DNA of 46,356 nucleotides from Planctomycetia bacterium (GCA_021413845.1 JAIOPP010000052.1:1-46356); one strand, 5' to 3'. Positions 13,318 to 22,337 are shown, counted from the first letter of the stretch. The notes: a model not told the origin generated them from the letters alone. Program-made: numbers and translations.

Positions 13318-15678
13318 ATGAGCACGATCGAAAAGATAGCCCGGAGAAGCGGCGACCTCGGGCCCGAACGGAAGGTCGTCGTGTTGCCGGCGAAGAACGA
13401 GTCGCCGAAACCGTTGCCCGGGCAGATGACGATGTGCGCGCTGCACGGCGAAGGCGCGCCGAAGCGGATCCGCACGAAGCGCCGCTGCGAAGGGATCACG
13501 GGGCTCGTCGTCCAGGCCGGCGTCGAGATGGACGCCGTCGGCGAGGCCCCGGGCCGCAACGGCCTGATCGTCGCGTTCGACGACGAAGAACAAATGATTT
13601 TGAAGCCCGACGACTTCGAGGTAATCGAACGCCACGAGCTCAAGCCTGACGGCCTCGCCGCGAATTGGCCGAGCGAGTACGCCGGCCGCACGCCGAAGGT
13701 CGTCCGCTTGGTGCGAAAGATGTGGTTCGGGAGAACCGACGCGGTACCGCCGGGCGAATACGAATACGTCGGTCCGGCCGGAGAAGATCACTTTCAGAAA
13801 CGCCTACTGGAGATCAGACTTGCCGACGGTACGACGCGCACCGTGTACGAGAGCGATGTCGAAGTCGTCGAGTGGGCGACGGAGCCTGCGAGCAAACCGC
13901 TCGCCGCTGCGGCCCGGGCCGTGAAGGAGCCGCCGGCGAAGAGTAAGAAGCCGACGAAGGCCGCAGCGCCGGGCCCGACGTCGGCCGGTGCGGTTGCCGC
14001 TGCCCAGCGGTTCGACGACTTGCCGATCCAACGCCTGCCGATTCTCACGCTGCAGCGGCATCCGAAGAACCGCGTGCCGAAGCCGGCCAAGGTCGCGAAG
14101 CTCGCCGAGAGCCTGAAAGAGCGCGGCCAGATCGACCCGCTGCTCGTGCGCAACATCCCGCACGAGCATTTCTATCAGATCATTTCCGGGGAAACGCGCT
14201 GGCTCGCGGCCAAGAAGAACGACTCCGCCGACGACATCAACTGCCGCGTGATCGTCTGCAGCGACGCCGAGGCCCTGGAGCTGCTCGCCATTTGCAACGC
14301 CGAGCGGACCGACCTCGACCCGATCGAGAAAGCCGAGATGATCGTCGAGCTCTGCAAGCCGATCGTCGAAGGGGGTGCAGGTTATACGCGCGAGCAGGCC
14401 GCGAAAGTCTACGGCCTGGAAACGGGAGCCGCGGCGAGCAACTTGGTCCGGCTGCTCGAGCTGCCGAAGAATTGGCAAGACCGCGTCATCACCGGAGAAT
14501 TGCCCCAGTCGTTCGCGCGGTTCCTGACGCCGTATTGCGCAGCGCCGAACGTGATGAAAGCGATCGACGAAGACTACGTTCACCGGCATCGACCGAAAGC
14601 GAAGGACTACGAGCGCGAGCCGTGGGAGAACCGCTCCGACGTCGAGGGCCATATCGACGGCTTGGTCGACGAGGTGACGCGGCCGATCGACGCGAAGAAC
14701 GTGCATCGCTACAGCGGCAAAGACCTCGGCGATTGGCAATACGCCGGCAATTACAAATGCTTGTTCGAGCTCACCGACGAAGTGCGGCGGACGCTCGACG
14801 TCGTCCCGTTGCCGTACGGCGAGAATGGGAAGCTGATCGACGTCGCAACGAACGTGAAGGCTTACGACAAATTGCAGGTTCCACGGATCAAAGCGCAGGT
14901 CGACGCCGAAGCGAAGCGGAGCGCCGGGAAGGCCGGCCGAGATCCGAAGCCGAAGAAGCCGCGGACGATGACCGTCGTCCAGATGCGCATAGCGGAAGCC
15001 GAAGCGGCGAAACAACTCGCGGCCCGGATCCAAGGCTGGCGACATGCCTGGCTCAAGAGCCTCATCGGCAATTACCTCGGCTCGTCGAACTTCGTGCCGT
15101 TGAAAATCGTGCTGGCGATCGTGGCGACGAATGAGCATCAGGCCTGCTTCGAGCTCAGCCAGGCGTTGCGTGAAGCGTTGGGTGCGAAGAAGAATCTCAA
15201 CGGCGGCTGGTCCGGAGGTACGTTTGCGAAGAGCTATCGCGCATTGGATCCGTTCGATCAGATTCCTAAGCTCTCGGCTCGCGCGATCGACGCCGTACGC
15301 GGCTTGTTGGCGCGCGAGGATAAAGACCCCCGGCATCCGCTGTTGCCGTTCGACTTCATCGACGCGATCGCCGTCGAGCTCGAAGTCGACGTCGTCGAAG
15401 AGTGGCGCATCTTACAGACGACCGGCGACGGCCGCGCGCGGATCGATACGTTCTTGCGGTTGCATACCAGCAAGCCGCTGCAGCGGCAGGCCTCGGAGTG
15501 GAAGATCCACATCGACGACGGCAAACCGAAGCAAGTGATGCTCGACATCATCCTCGCCAAGGTCACGCCGCTCGGGCTGCCGAAGTCGATCAAGCCGCTC
15601 GCCGCGCGGCAGAAACCCGCCGCGAAGCCGACGAAGAAACCGACCGCGAAGCAGCCGGTGAAGAAGGGGGCGAAGTAA
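13318..15678 (+). CDS. Large ParB-like DNA-binding protein
   Basis: 786 aa from ATG 13318 (GAGGGAGAG upstream). Residues 1-200 contain two small beta domains. A Lys/Ala/Pro linker leads to the ParB N-terminal domain (about 235-330) with the CTP-box-like ISGETRWLAA at 287-296. Then comes the KorB/ParB-type helix-turn-helix (YTREQAAKVYGLETGAAASN, about 355-385). A long helical C-terminal part follows, and the tail is basic and H1-like (KPAAKPTKKPTAKQPVKK). ParB proteins load on parS palindromes and slide as CTP-dependent clamps. No ParA is present in the window. It is the best candidate to bind the nine GTTTCC-SS-GGAAAC sites, one of which lies in its own ISGET codons. Confidence 0.85.
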   Translation: MSTIEKIARRSGDLGPERKVVVLPAKNESPKPLPGQMTMCALHGEGAPKRIRTKRRCEGITGLVVQAGVEMDAVGEAPGRNGLIVAFDDEEQMILKPDDFEVIERHELKPDGLAANWPSEYAGRTPKVVRLVRKMWFGRTDAVPPGEYEYVGPAGEDHFQKRLLEIRLADGTTRTVYESDVEVVEWATEPASKPLAAAARAVKEPPAKSKKPTKAAAPGPTSAGAVAAAQRFDDLPIQRLPILTLQRHPKNRVPKPAKVAKLAESLKERGQIDPLLVRNIPHEHFYQIISGETRWLAAKKNDSADDINCRVIVCSDAEALELLAICNAERTDLDPIEKAEMIVELCKPIVEGGAGYTREQAAKVYGLETGAAASNLVRLLELPKNWQDRVITGELPQSFARFLTPYCAAPNVMKAIDEDYVHRHRPKAKDYEREPWENRSDVEGHIDGLVDEVTRPIDAKNVHRYSGKDLGDWQYAGNYKCLFELTDEVRRTLDVVPLPYGENGKLIDVATNVKAYDKLQVPRIKAQVDAEAKRSAGKAGRDPKPKKPRTMTVVQMRIAEAEAAKQLAARIQGWRHAWLKSLIGNYLGSSNFVPLKIVLAIVATNEHQACFELSQALREALGAKKNLNGGWSGGTFAKSYRALDPFDQIPKLSARAIDAVRGLLAREDKDPRHPLLPFDFIDAIAVELEVDVVEEWRILQTTGDGRARIDTFLRLHTSKPLQRQASEWKIHIDDGKPKQVMLDIILAKVTPLGLPKSIKPLAARQKPAAKPTKKPTAKQPVKKGAK
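14182..14197. promoter_or_regulatory. parS/NBS-like palindrome, copy 2
   Basis: ATTTCCGGGGAAAC (14182-14195), one mismatch from the consensus. It lies inside the ParB-like gene, where it encodes I-S-G-E-T of the CTP-box motif, so this copy could be coincidental with a conserved peptide. Confidence 0.5.
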
Positions 15679-15679
15679 C

Positions 15680-16315
15680 ATGGTCACGCTTCCCGAAATG
15701 CCGCCGTCGATCCGTAAGCTGCCGCGCGATGAGCGGGGTTATCCGATCCCTTGGTTCGTGGCTTGGGTCGACGGCAAGCCGGAGTTTCGTGCGGCCGAAG
15801 CCGGCAAGTTTAAGCGTGCGAGGAAGGAACATCTGTGTTGGGTCTGCGGTGAGCGAGTCACGCACAACCCGACGTTCGTCATCGGGCCGATGTGCGCCGT
15901 GAATCGAACCACGGCCGAGCCGCCGTGCCATTACGCCTGCGCCAAGTTCTCGGCGATCGCCTGCCCGTTCCTGACGAAGCCGCGGGCCCAACGTCGCGAA
16001 GCGAATCTGCCGCCGGGTACTTGCGCCGGCGAGCCCATCCTGCGCAACCCCGGCTGCTGCTGCCTCTGGGTCTGCCGCTCGAATCACGAGGCATATTCGT
16101 TGTTCGGCGACGGTCGCGGCGGCATGTTGTTTCGTTTGCCCGATCCGCTGCGAGCGGAGTATTTCGCCGAGGCCCGAGCGGCGACGCGCGCTGAAGTGCT
16201 GGCCTCGATGGAGTCCGGGTTGCCGATCCTGCAAGCGATGGCTCGAACGCAAGCCGGCGCAATGGCCGAACTCGATCGCCTGTACGAAGCCGCGAAAGCG
16301 TTCCTCCCGGCCTAG
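15680..16315 (+). CDS. Hypothetical Cys-rich phage protein, 211 aa
   Basis: Starts one base after the ParB-like stop. Central motifs CWVCGERV, GPMCAVNRTTAEPPCHYACA and IACPF, then RNPGCCCLWVCRSN, suggest one or two structural zinc sites between residues 53 and 135. The C-terminal part is helical. I recall similar phage proteins with the CWVCG...FVIGPMC pattern but no known function. Probably co-transcribed with the ParB-like gene. Confidence 0.7.
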   Translation: MVTLPEMPPSIRKLPRDERGYPIPWFVAWVDGKPEFRAAEAGKFKRARKEHLCWVCGERVTHNPTFVIGPMCAVNRTTAEPPCHYACAKFSAIACPFLTKPRAQRREANLPPGTCAGEPILRNPGCCCLWVCRSNHEAYSLFGDGRGGMLFRLPDPLRAEYFAEARAATRAEVLASMESGLPILQAMARTQAGAMAELDRLYEAAKAFLPA

Positions 16316-16349
16316 TTCGTTTTACGTACTTGTAGGAGGTGCCCCCGCA

Positions 16350-16823
16350 ATGACCGCTGAAGAACTCCAAGCGTTGGCGACGGAGCTCCGTGCTTCGAGC
16401 GAGCTCGTCCGCCAGATGTCCCGCGTGCGCGAACGGGGCGTGAGCGTCATCCTCATCGTCGTCAACGGCGACCAGGCGGAGTTCGTCGCCCCTGACTTCG
16501 ACGAAGTAACGCTGTTGACGATTCTCTGGAATCTCTCCGGTCGCTTGTCCAAGGCCAATCTGGCCCGCCGCTACGCGATGATGACCGACGACGAGCTGCA
16601 CGAGCGACGAGCGCATCCCGACTTCGAGTATGAGATTCGCGAGTGCGGCCGGAAGCAGAACTTCGACGGCTTCCCGGAGATGTACGCCGCAGGTTGGGAA
16701 GACAACATCTACGGCAACGACCCGCATTCGTGCTGGGACCGAGGCGACTACTCGGAGTCGCACTATTTTCGGCGACGTAAGAAGCCTGCCTCTGAGGATC
16801 GAGGCAATGAACAAGCTCCGTGA
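16350..16823 (+). CDS. Hypothetical phage protein, 157 aa
   Basis: ATG 16350 follows a near-perfect ribosome-binding site (TAGGAGGTG). The first half is a small alpha/beta domain (MTAEELQALATELRASSELV...VSVILIVVNGD); the second half is rich in acidic and aromatic residues. No recognised family. It overlaps the next gene by 17 bp. Confidence 0.6.
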   Translation: MTAEELQALATELRASSELVRQMSRVRERGVSVILIVVNGDQAEFVAPDFDEVTLLTILWNLSGRLSKANLARRYAMMTDDELHERRAHPDFEYEIRECGRKQNFDGFPEMYAAGWEDNIYGNDPHSCWDRGDYSESHYFRRRKKPASEDRGNEQAP

Positions 16824-17243
16824 CTACCAGGTCGAAGCGGCGTTGCCGTTGCTAGAAGCGCTCGGCTTTCGGTTCGGGCTCGACTTCGATGACGCGATCC
16901 AGATCACGCCCCCGAAGCGGCTCACGCCGGCCCACGTCGTGGCGCTGCTCGAAGGGCACTACGGGCCGATCGGCAACGTGCTCCGGCGACGGTCGAAGCT
17001 GCTGAAGCAGCAATACTTCGGCGGTCCGCTGCACGGCCGACGGCATGGCGAATCGGGCTGCTTCTCCCGAGCGCTCACCGTGAAGCTCGGGCCGGCGAAG
17101 TGGGCGGCATACACGCTCGACGACGAAGACCGCGCGATCTTTGCCGGCGAAACGACGTCAAAAAGAAGGCTCGCGACCTGTGCGAAGCGATGTTCGACCA
17201 ACTCGTTCGCCAGGGCCGCATCAAAGCCTACTTCAGCGGCTAG
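16807..17243 (+). CDS. Hypothetical phage protein with a 1-nt frameshift
   Basis: From ATG 16807 the protein reads MNKLRDYQVEAALPLLEALG...YTLDDEDRAIFAGE. At the AAA of GGCGAAACGACG (17150-17152) the frame must shift to continue as DVKKKARDLCEAMFDQLVRQ...KAYFSG and stop at TAG 17241-17243. Restoring one A gives a natural 145-aa protein. Without the shift the frame runs antisense through the next gene, which is not credible. Either a homopolymer sequencing error or a real lesion. It is the last gene of the plus-strand early arm, convergent with the tail genes. Confidence 0.6.
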
Positions 17244-17256
17244 CCGCGGGCCGGAG

Positions 17257-18174
17257 CTACTCGATGAAGTGGCGCGACAAATAGAACTGGTTCGATTGCA
17301 GGATGTTGTAGAGCCCGCTGTGCCGGTTGACCTGCACGTAGCAGACCTGACCCGAAGGAATCGCGTGCTCGACCGAGCCGCCCCACATCTGAAAGTAGAC
17401 CGGGATGACGCGGCCCGTCGAGATGAGGCCCCCGTCGGCGGTCTCGGATTGCACCTCGGCGTCGGCCCCGTACGACGTCGGCGTGACCTCGTCCTGAATG
17501 ATGACGGGAAACGGCTCGTTGTGAAAATGCCCGAGCCGCACGAGCGCGAGCCGCCGGCCGTCTGCGACGGCACCGGGAATCGGCTCGTAATCGGCATACA
17601 GAATCTCCGCGCCGCCGTATTCGCGCACCACGAGCTTTTTGCACTTCGCCGTCTTGCCGGCTTCGTCGTCCCCTAGCTCCGGATCGGAGTCGGCCGGGTT
17701 GACGATGTCGGCGTACGGCCGGCCGTACCACGTATACGTGGCGACGTCGACCCAGGCGAGCGAGACCCCGGAGATGACGGCCGTGCCGAAGCCGTCGACG
17801 GCGAGCGGCTCTTGCAAAATGCAGAACTTGCCGATCTGGATCGGCCAATAGGGGGCGTCGACGTTGAAATACGGCCGCTCGAGGAACGACGCCGTAACCG
17901 TGCCCCCATAGGACGGATTGAAGACCGCTTGCGACCCGGACGGGAGCGAGATCGCCACCGCCATCACGTCGAACCGCTTGCGGGGGAACCCGCTCGCGTT
18001 CTTCACGCGAATGATGTTCTGGTTCGGCAGCTGCCGTCGATCGTCGCGCTGCGGCGGCCGCTTGCCGGCCCGCCGCTCGCGCACCATGTCGATCAGCTCG
18101 TTGAGGAGCGGAGCCGTAAGCACCTCTTCGAGATCCTGCCCCGCTTGCACGCGCTTGAGGTCGTCGCCGGCCAT
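17257..18174 (-). CDS. Distal tail protein, function unknown (305 aa)
   Basis: Last gene of the late minus-strand operon, two bases after the preceding gene. Start ATG 18174. The N terminus is helical (LKRVQAGQDLEEVLTAPLLN), then comes a long beta-rich body (GGTVTASFLERPYFNVDAPY). No known domain recognised. Position after the tape measure suggests a tail-tip or baseplate component. It ends 13 bp from the convergent early arm. Confidence 0.6.
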   Translation of the reverse strand: MAGDDLKRVQAGQDLEEVLTAPLLNELIDMVRERRAGKRPPQRDDRRQLPNQNIIRVKNASGFPRKRFDVMAVAISLPSGSQAVFNPSYGGTVTASFLERPYFNVDAPYWPIQIGKFCILQEPLAVDGFGTAVISGVSLAWVDVATYTWYGRPYADIVNPADSDPELGDDEAGKTAKCKKLVVREYGGAEILYADYEPIPGAVADGRRLALVRLGHFHNEPFPVIIQDEVTPTSYGADAEVQSETADGGLISTGRVIPVYFQMWGGSVEHAIPSGQVCYVQVNRHSGLYNILQSNQFYLSRHFIE

Positions 18175-18175
18175 G

Positions 18176-19018
18176 TTAGTTCCCGATCCCGAGGGCTGCG
18201 AAATCCGCGAAGTAATACACCCGCTCGACGTTCACCTGCAGCGGCCGCGGGACGATCTGCTTGGCGGCGCCATCTTCGAATTTTTCGTACTGCACCCAAA
18301 GATAATCCCAGCCGAGCTTCGCGTCGACGACGATCGGCCCGATCTGGATGTTCGTGAGGTTCGGCGAGCAATCGAAGTTGAACGTGATCTCCCAGCGGCT
18401 CTTCTCCCATTGCGGGCTGCCGCTGCAGCCGACGAACAGCACCTCGCCCGGCGCGAACGTCTTGAACTGCGTCTCGTTGACCTTGCCGACCAGGCCGGCC
18501 AGCGTCTTGAGATAGAGGTCGTTCACGCGGTTGAGCGGGAAGTAGACCGTCTTCGAGAAGCTGAGCTTGCCGGTGACGATGTCGACCCCTTTGACCTCGC
18601 CGTCCTTGTCGACGCCGATCGCTCCCTGGAAATCCGCGGGATCGACGATCGAGTCGCTTGCGCGGAACTTGCCGATCGTCCGCAGCGCCTGCGTGATGTG
18701 CGTCGTTTCCCCGGAAACGTTGAAGCTCATCTGCTCTTGGTTGTCGTCGGGGTCGGGCACGCCGTACTGCACGCTGCCGCGCCATTTACGGCGGCCGTCC
18801 GGGTCGCACGACCAATCCTTGCGCACCAGGTTGTGAAACGCCGTCGGGAAGATCAGCGGCGTCGCTTCGATCAGGAGCGTTTCCGCCAGCGCGTGATCGG
18901 CGGTGCCGAGAATGTTCCAGACGACTTCGGCCGACGGCGTCGCGCCGCCGACGATCCGCCGGCTGGCGACGTCTTCGATCAGTTGCGGCGGACGGATTCT
19001 GGGAACGTTGACGGCCAT
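18176..19018 (-). CDS. Distal tail protein, function unknown (280 aa)
   Basis: Start ATG 19018. Mostly beta-rich: SGETTHITQAL, then FQGAIGVDKDGEVKGVDIVT and QVNVERVYYFADFAALGIGN. It sits between the tape measure and the terminal gene, the position of distal-tail or tail-tip proteins in siphoviruses. The palindrome at 18704-18719 encodes its V-S-G-E-T. No sequence family recognised. Confidence 0.6.
   Translation of the reverse strand: MAVNVPRIRPPQLIEDVASRRIVGGATPSAEVVWNILGTADHALAETLLIEATPLIFPTAFHNLVRKDWSCDPDGRRKWRGSVQYGVPDPDDNQEQMSFNVSGETTHITQALRTIGKFRASDSIVDPADFQGAIGVDKDGEVKGVDIVTGKLSFSKTVYFPLNRVNDLYLKTLAGLVGKVNETQFKTFAPGEVLFVGCSGSPQWEKSRWEITFNFDCSPNLTNIQIGPIVVDAKLGWDYLWVQYEKFEDGAAKQIVPRPLQVNVERVYYFADFAALGIGN
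18704..18719. promoter_or_regulatory. parS/NBS-like palindrome, copy 3
   Basis: CGTTTCCCCGGAAACG, exact match. It lies within the 280-aa distal tail gene and is read there as V-S-G-E-T on the minus strand. Confidence 0.75.
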
Positions 19019-19049
19019 CGGTCACCTCCATGCGATACGACGAAAACGA

Positions 19050-21005
19050 TTACCTGCCGACCTTGGCTTTTTCCGGGGGCGTTTTCTTGCCCGTGTTGTT
19101 CGCGGTCCGGAGCGTGTTGGCCGCGATCTTGTCGAGCTCGCCGGAAGAGTTGAGCGCCTGCGCCGCCGTGGCCCCGTTGAACGTGCCGACGGAAAAGACC
19201 TTCGCTTGGTCGACGGCGGTTTGAACTCCCTTGCCCGCAGCCTGTTGGTATTTCGCGAGCGAGCTCGGCACATGCTTCGCTTCGGTCGCCGCCTCTTTGG
19301 CGTCGGCGACCGACTTCGAGAAGTTCGCCCGCGTCTTCTCCAGTTCCTTCGTGAGCGCTTCGATCTTCGCGTCGTGCGCGCGGTCGACCGAGGCCTTCGC
19401 CGAGTCGCGTGCCGACTGCAGCGCCGAGGCGCGATCGGCCTGCGCTTGCTGCGCTTCGCCGGTCCGCTCTTCGTTGCTCATGCCCATCTGCCGATCGAAC
19501 TCGCGGCTCTTCGCGCCGAGCGTGTCGCTCGTGGTCGCGTCGATCTGCCGGAGCTCTTCGCTGACGTCTTGCCCTTTGATCCAGCCGACGAAGCGGGTCC
19601 AGAGCTTGCTCATGCCGCCGACGAGCGCCGTCCACCCCAGGCCGATGCCGGAGGTAAACGCGATCCAACCCTTGTAGAGGTTCGGAAACGACGCCGAGAA
19701 CCAGGTCTGGAACCCGCCCCAAATGTCGCTGAGCCCTTCGATGGTGCCGAAGAACAGATCGAGGCCGGTCTTTTCGATCCACGCCCAGCCGTCGTGCCAG
19801 AGCCCCTGTACGAACGCCAGGCCGCGGGCGAACTCCAGCTTGATGAATCCCCAGGCGATCGCCGCCGCGCCGCCGAGGTCGCCGGTCGAGAGCGCCGCCG
19901 CCATGCCGCCCCAGGCTTCCTTCGCATCGCCGGCGACGACCGCGAAGCCGCGGCCGAGTGCGGCGAGCCCCCGTTGCCCGATCTCCGTTTGCGAGAGGAG
20001 ATACGTGACCGCGCCGCCGACGGCCAGCACGCCGGCGACGACGAGCCCGATCGGCGACAGAATCGCACCGAGCACCGTCGCCAGGACGGGCAACGCCCCG
20101 GCCACGAAGCCGAGCGTGCCGGCGACGGCCGAGAGCGCGTAGCCGAACGCGATGAGCGCGGCCCCGCCGGCGACGAGGGCGAGGCCGATTTTGAAGATCG
20201 TAACGACGAGCCCGCGGTTGTCCTTCACCCACGCCATGACTTTCACGAGCAGCGACGACACCTCGGTCGCGAAGTCCATCAGCGCCGGGAGGAGCGCGGC
20301 GGCGAGACCGTTCGACGTTCCCTTGAGCTGCGACCAGAGCTTGTCGAGCATGTCGCCGAATTCTTCAGCCCCCGCGGCGTCGGCGGTCGACATCTCGAGG
20401 CCGGCATCCCGCGCCGCTTGCTGCAGCTCGGTGATGCCCGCCGCGCCGTTGTTCATGAGCGGCAACAGGCTCGTCGCGCTCTTCCCCATGACTCCCATGA
20501 CGGCCGCGGCCCGCTCGCCGGGATCGGCGATCGACGCCGCGCCGTCGGCGATCATGCGGAACTGCTCGTCGGGGGTGAGCCCCTTTAGTTTTTGCGCGCT
20601 GACTTTGCAACGCTTGAGCGCCTCGGCCGCGGAGTCGGAGCCGTGGGCTGCGTCGGCGATCGCCTTTTGGGCTTTGCGCATACCCCCTTCCAAATCCTCC
20701 ATCGAAGCGCCCGATTGTTCGGCCGCGTACTTCAACGTCGACAGCTGCTCGACCGAGGCACCGGTCCGTTGGCTCATGTCGACCAGCGCGCTGCCGGCCA
20801 GCGCGAAGCCGGTCACCATGCCGAGGATCGGCGTCGTGAGGGCTGCGCCGGCGGCGAAGATCGTCTTACCGACGCTCCCGATTCCGCTCGCCCATTTCTG
20901 TACGTCGCGCGAAGCCGACTTGAGACCGCGAACGAGCTTCGACTTGTCGGCGAAGAGTTCGAGATAGGCGCGGCCTGCGCGGATCGCTCCGGATTTTCCC
21001 GCCAT
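19050..21005 (-). CDS. Tail tape measure protein
   Basis: 651 aa. Residues 1-110 are the typical tape-measure start (RAYLELFADKSKLVRGLKSA...LVDMSQRTGASVEQLSTLKY). Several hydrophobic segments follow (FALAGSAL; LVVTIFKIGLALVAGGAALI; VAGALPVLATVLGAIL). The C-terminal part is Ala/Lys-rich and coiled-coil (KIEALTKELEKTRANFSKSV). The protein sets tail length; at about 0.15 nm per residue it would fit a tail near 100 nm, which is an inference. It follows the two tail-chaperone ORFs directly, as in lambda (G, GT, H). Confidence 0.92.
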   Translation of the reverse strand: MAGKSGAIRAGRAYLELFADKSKLVRGLKSASRDVQKWASGIGSVGKTIFAAGAALTTPILGMVTGFALAGSALVDMSQRTGASVEQLSTLKYAAEQSGASMEDLEGGMRKAQKAIADAAHGSDSAAEALKRCKVSAQKLKGLTPDEQFRMIADGAASIADPGERAAAVMGVMGKSATSLLPLMNNGAAGITELQQAARDAGLEMSTADAAGAEEFGDMLDKLWSQLKGTSNGLAAALLPALMDFATEVSSLLVKVMAWVKDNRGLVVTIFKIGLALVAGGAALIAFGYALSAVAGTLGFVAGALPVLATVLGAILSPIGLVVAGVLAVGGAVTYLLSQTEIGQRGLAALGRGFAVVAGDAKEAWGGMAAALSTGDLGGAAAIAWGFIKLEFARGLAFVQGLWHDGWAWIEKTGLDLFFGTIEGLSDIWGGFQTWFSASFPNLYKGWIAFTSGIGLGWTALVGGMSKLWTRFVGWIKGQDVSEELRQIDATTSDTLGAKSREFDRQMGMSNEERTGEAQQAQADRASALQSARDSAKASVDRAHDAKIEALTKELEKTRANFSKSVADAKEAATEAKHVPSSLAKYQQAAGKGVQTAVDQAKVFSVGTFNGATAAQALNSSGELDKIAANTLRTANNTGKKTPPEKAKVGR

Positions 21006-21007
21006 GA

Positions 21008-21286
21008 CTATTTCTCCGGCAGACTGTCGAGGTAGCGATCGAGGGCCTTCTCATCCGCGCGGCGATCGCGGCGACGCCGCTTTTTCGGCATGAAGTCGCC
21101 GTGCTGAAACGGTTCCTTCTTCTTCTTTGCGTCGCGGTGGCAGTTGGCGAGCAGCTGCAGAACCTGCGCGACGAAGCCTTGCGCGTGCAGACTCTTGCCG
21201 CGCACCATCGTCAGCAGCTTCCGCAGCGTGTACGGTCCGGGATCTAGCTCGAGGACCCCGGCGGATTCCCAAATGAGCCGATCCAC
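21008..21286 (-). CDS. Tail assembly chaperone, second ORF (GT-like)
   Basis: 92 codons from GTG 21286, in the -1 frame of the upstream chaperone gene and overlapping it by 43 nt. The sequence opens MDRLIWESAGVLELDPGPYT; the C-terminal half is very basic (MPKKRRRRDRRADEKALDRY). Position between gpG-like protein and tape measure matches T of lambda GT, normally made by -1 frameshifting. No canonical slippery heptamer in the right register is visible; GGGGTCC near the G stop is a weak candidate. Independent initiation at GTG is also possible. Confidence 0.6.
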   Translation of the reverse strand: MDRLIWESAGVLELDPGPYTLRKLLTMVRGKSLHAQGFVAQVLQLLANCHRDAKKKKEPFQHGDFMPKKRRRRDRRADEKALDRYLDSLPEK

Positions 21287-21765
21287 TGTTGCGCCAGTTG
21301 CGCGGCATCGATCTTTGCGAGGTCGGCGTTTCCTCTTGCGGCGGCGAGCTGCACCGTCTGATCGATCACCGCCTCCAGCTTCTCGATCACGCCGCGCGCG
21401 GTTTCGCGCACGCGGCGGTCGCGGAAAAAATCGGTGATCGCCAACGCGACGGCCGAGCAGCCGTGCGCCAAAGCGTCGCCCAGCAACCGCTCGGCGAACT
21501 CATCCGCCGGCACCTCTTTCGCGAGGAGCTGCTTTTCGAGAATGACGCAGAGGACCTGGCCGAGCAGCAAGTCGTCGTAATAGAGCCGGCGCAGACCCTC
21601 GAACTCCTGCTCGACGGTGCGACGAATGTCGTATTGGAGCTCGTCGATCAGCCGTTGGACCGTGTTGACGTTGATCGTCACGACCCATTCGTCGCCGCGG
21701 GCATCTTTGAATTTTCGCGCGGGAGGCATGTTCCCCTCGAGCGCCGTGGTAATGACTTCGGACAT
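21244..21765 (-). CDS. Tail assembly chaperone (gpG-like)
   Basis: 173 aa from ATG 21765. It is helical and acidic, with VTINVNTVQRLIDELQYDIR and LLLGQVLCVILEKQLLAKEV, then a C-terminal AQLAQQWIGSFGNPPG. Position upstream of the tape measure and the overlapping -1 ORF support the chaperone role: in siphoviruses these proteins coat the tape measure during tail assembly and are absent from virions. No sequence family is certain. Confidence 0.65.
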   Translation of the reverse strand: MSEVITTALEGNMPPARKFKDARGDEWVVTINVNTVQRLIDELQYDIRRTVEQEFEGLRRLYYDDLLLGQVLCVILEKQLLAKEVPADEFAERLLGDALAHGCSAVALAITDFFRDRRVRETARGVIEKLEAVIDQTVQLAAARGNADLAKIDAAQLAQQWIGSFGNPPGSSS

Positions 21766-21796
21766 CCGTGTCCCCTAAAAAAAGCTGTCTGGATCC

Positions 21797-21825
21797 GACC
21801 CCTGACCTCTGACCCCCGACCTCTG
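21797..21825. repeat. Low-complexity GACCCCTGACCTCT repeat
   Basis: Two 14-nt units (GACCCCTGACCTCT and GACCCCCGACCTCT) fill the spacer between two tail genes. A related block lies at 26070-26140. Such degenerate heptamer strings occur in planctomycete intergenic DNA. Confidence 0.55.
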
Positions 21826-21827
21826 CA

Positions 21828-22337
21828 TTACCCCGCCTTCTCGCGCACGCAAACGTCGGCGAACGCTCCCTTGCCGAGCGTGCCGGTGCCGGCCGAGATC
21901 GCGACGACGACTTCGAGCACGTCGTCGGCGACGCAGTTCTTCGCGGCGATGTCGATCGTGGCGGCGAGCGTCGCCCGTGCGGCGAGCGCACTGGTGATGA
22001 CGAGCGGGGCCGTGAGAACCGTCGTGCCGTTCTTTTTCAAGTCGATCGTGATCGTCGAATCGCCGATGCAGGCGATCACGTTGCCGGCCTCGAAGCCGAT
22101 GATCTCGCCGACGGCCCGACAGCGATGCACGAACCGCGCTTCCGCGACGGCCGTCGCGGCGCTCGCTTGTGCGTAGGGCACTTGATGCTGATGTTGGAGC
22201 TTGGCGGCCGAGATGTCGGCGACGTCGGAAACGTGCGAATCCGCGACGCAGCCGGCGCTCAGCACGAACTCGCCGGCGTAGAGCGTGCCGTCGATGATCA
22301 CGTTGCCGGGAATCCTCGTCGGAAGCGGGCTGGACAT
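21828..22337 (-). CDS. Structural tail protein, function unknown (169 aa)
   Basis: Start ATG 22337. It is beta-rich and begins MSSPLPTRIPGNVIIDGTLY. A middle HxHxQ-type segment (KLQHQHQVPYAQAS) recalls phage fibre-associated proteins. The second half reads like a virion decoration domain (STITIDLKKNGTTVLTAPLV). It lies between the tail tube and the chaperones. A 125-bp spacer (22338-22462) separates it from the upstream tail-tube gene. Confidence 0.6.
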   Translation of the reverse strand: MSSPLPTRIPGNVIIDGTLYAGEFVLSAGCVADSHVSDVADISAAKLQHQHQVPYAQASAATAVAEARFVHRCRAVGEIIGFEAGNVIACIGDSTITIDLKKNGTTVLTAPLVITSALAARATLAATIDIAAKNCVADDVLEVVVAISAGTGTLGKGAFADVCVREKAG

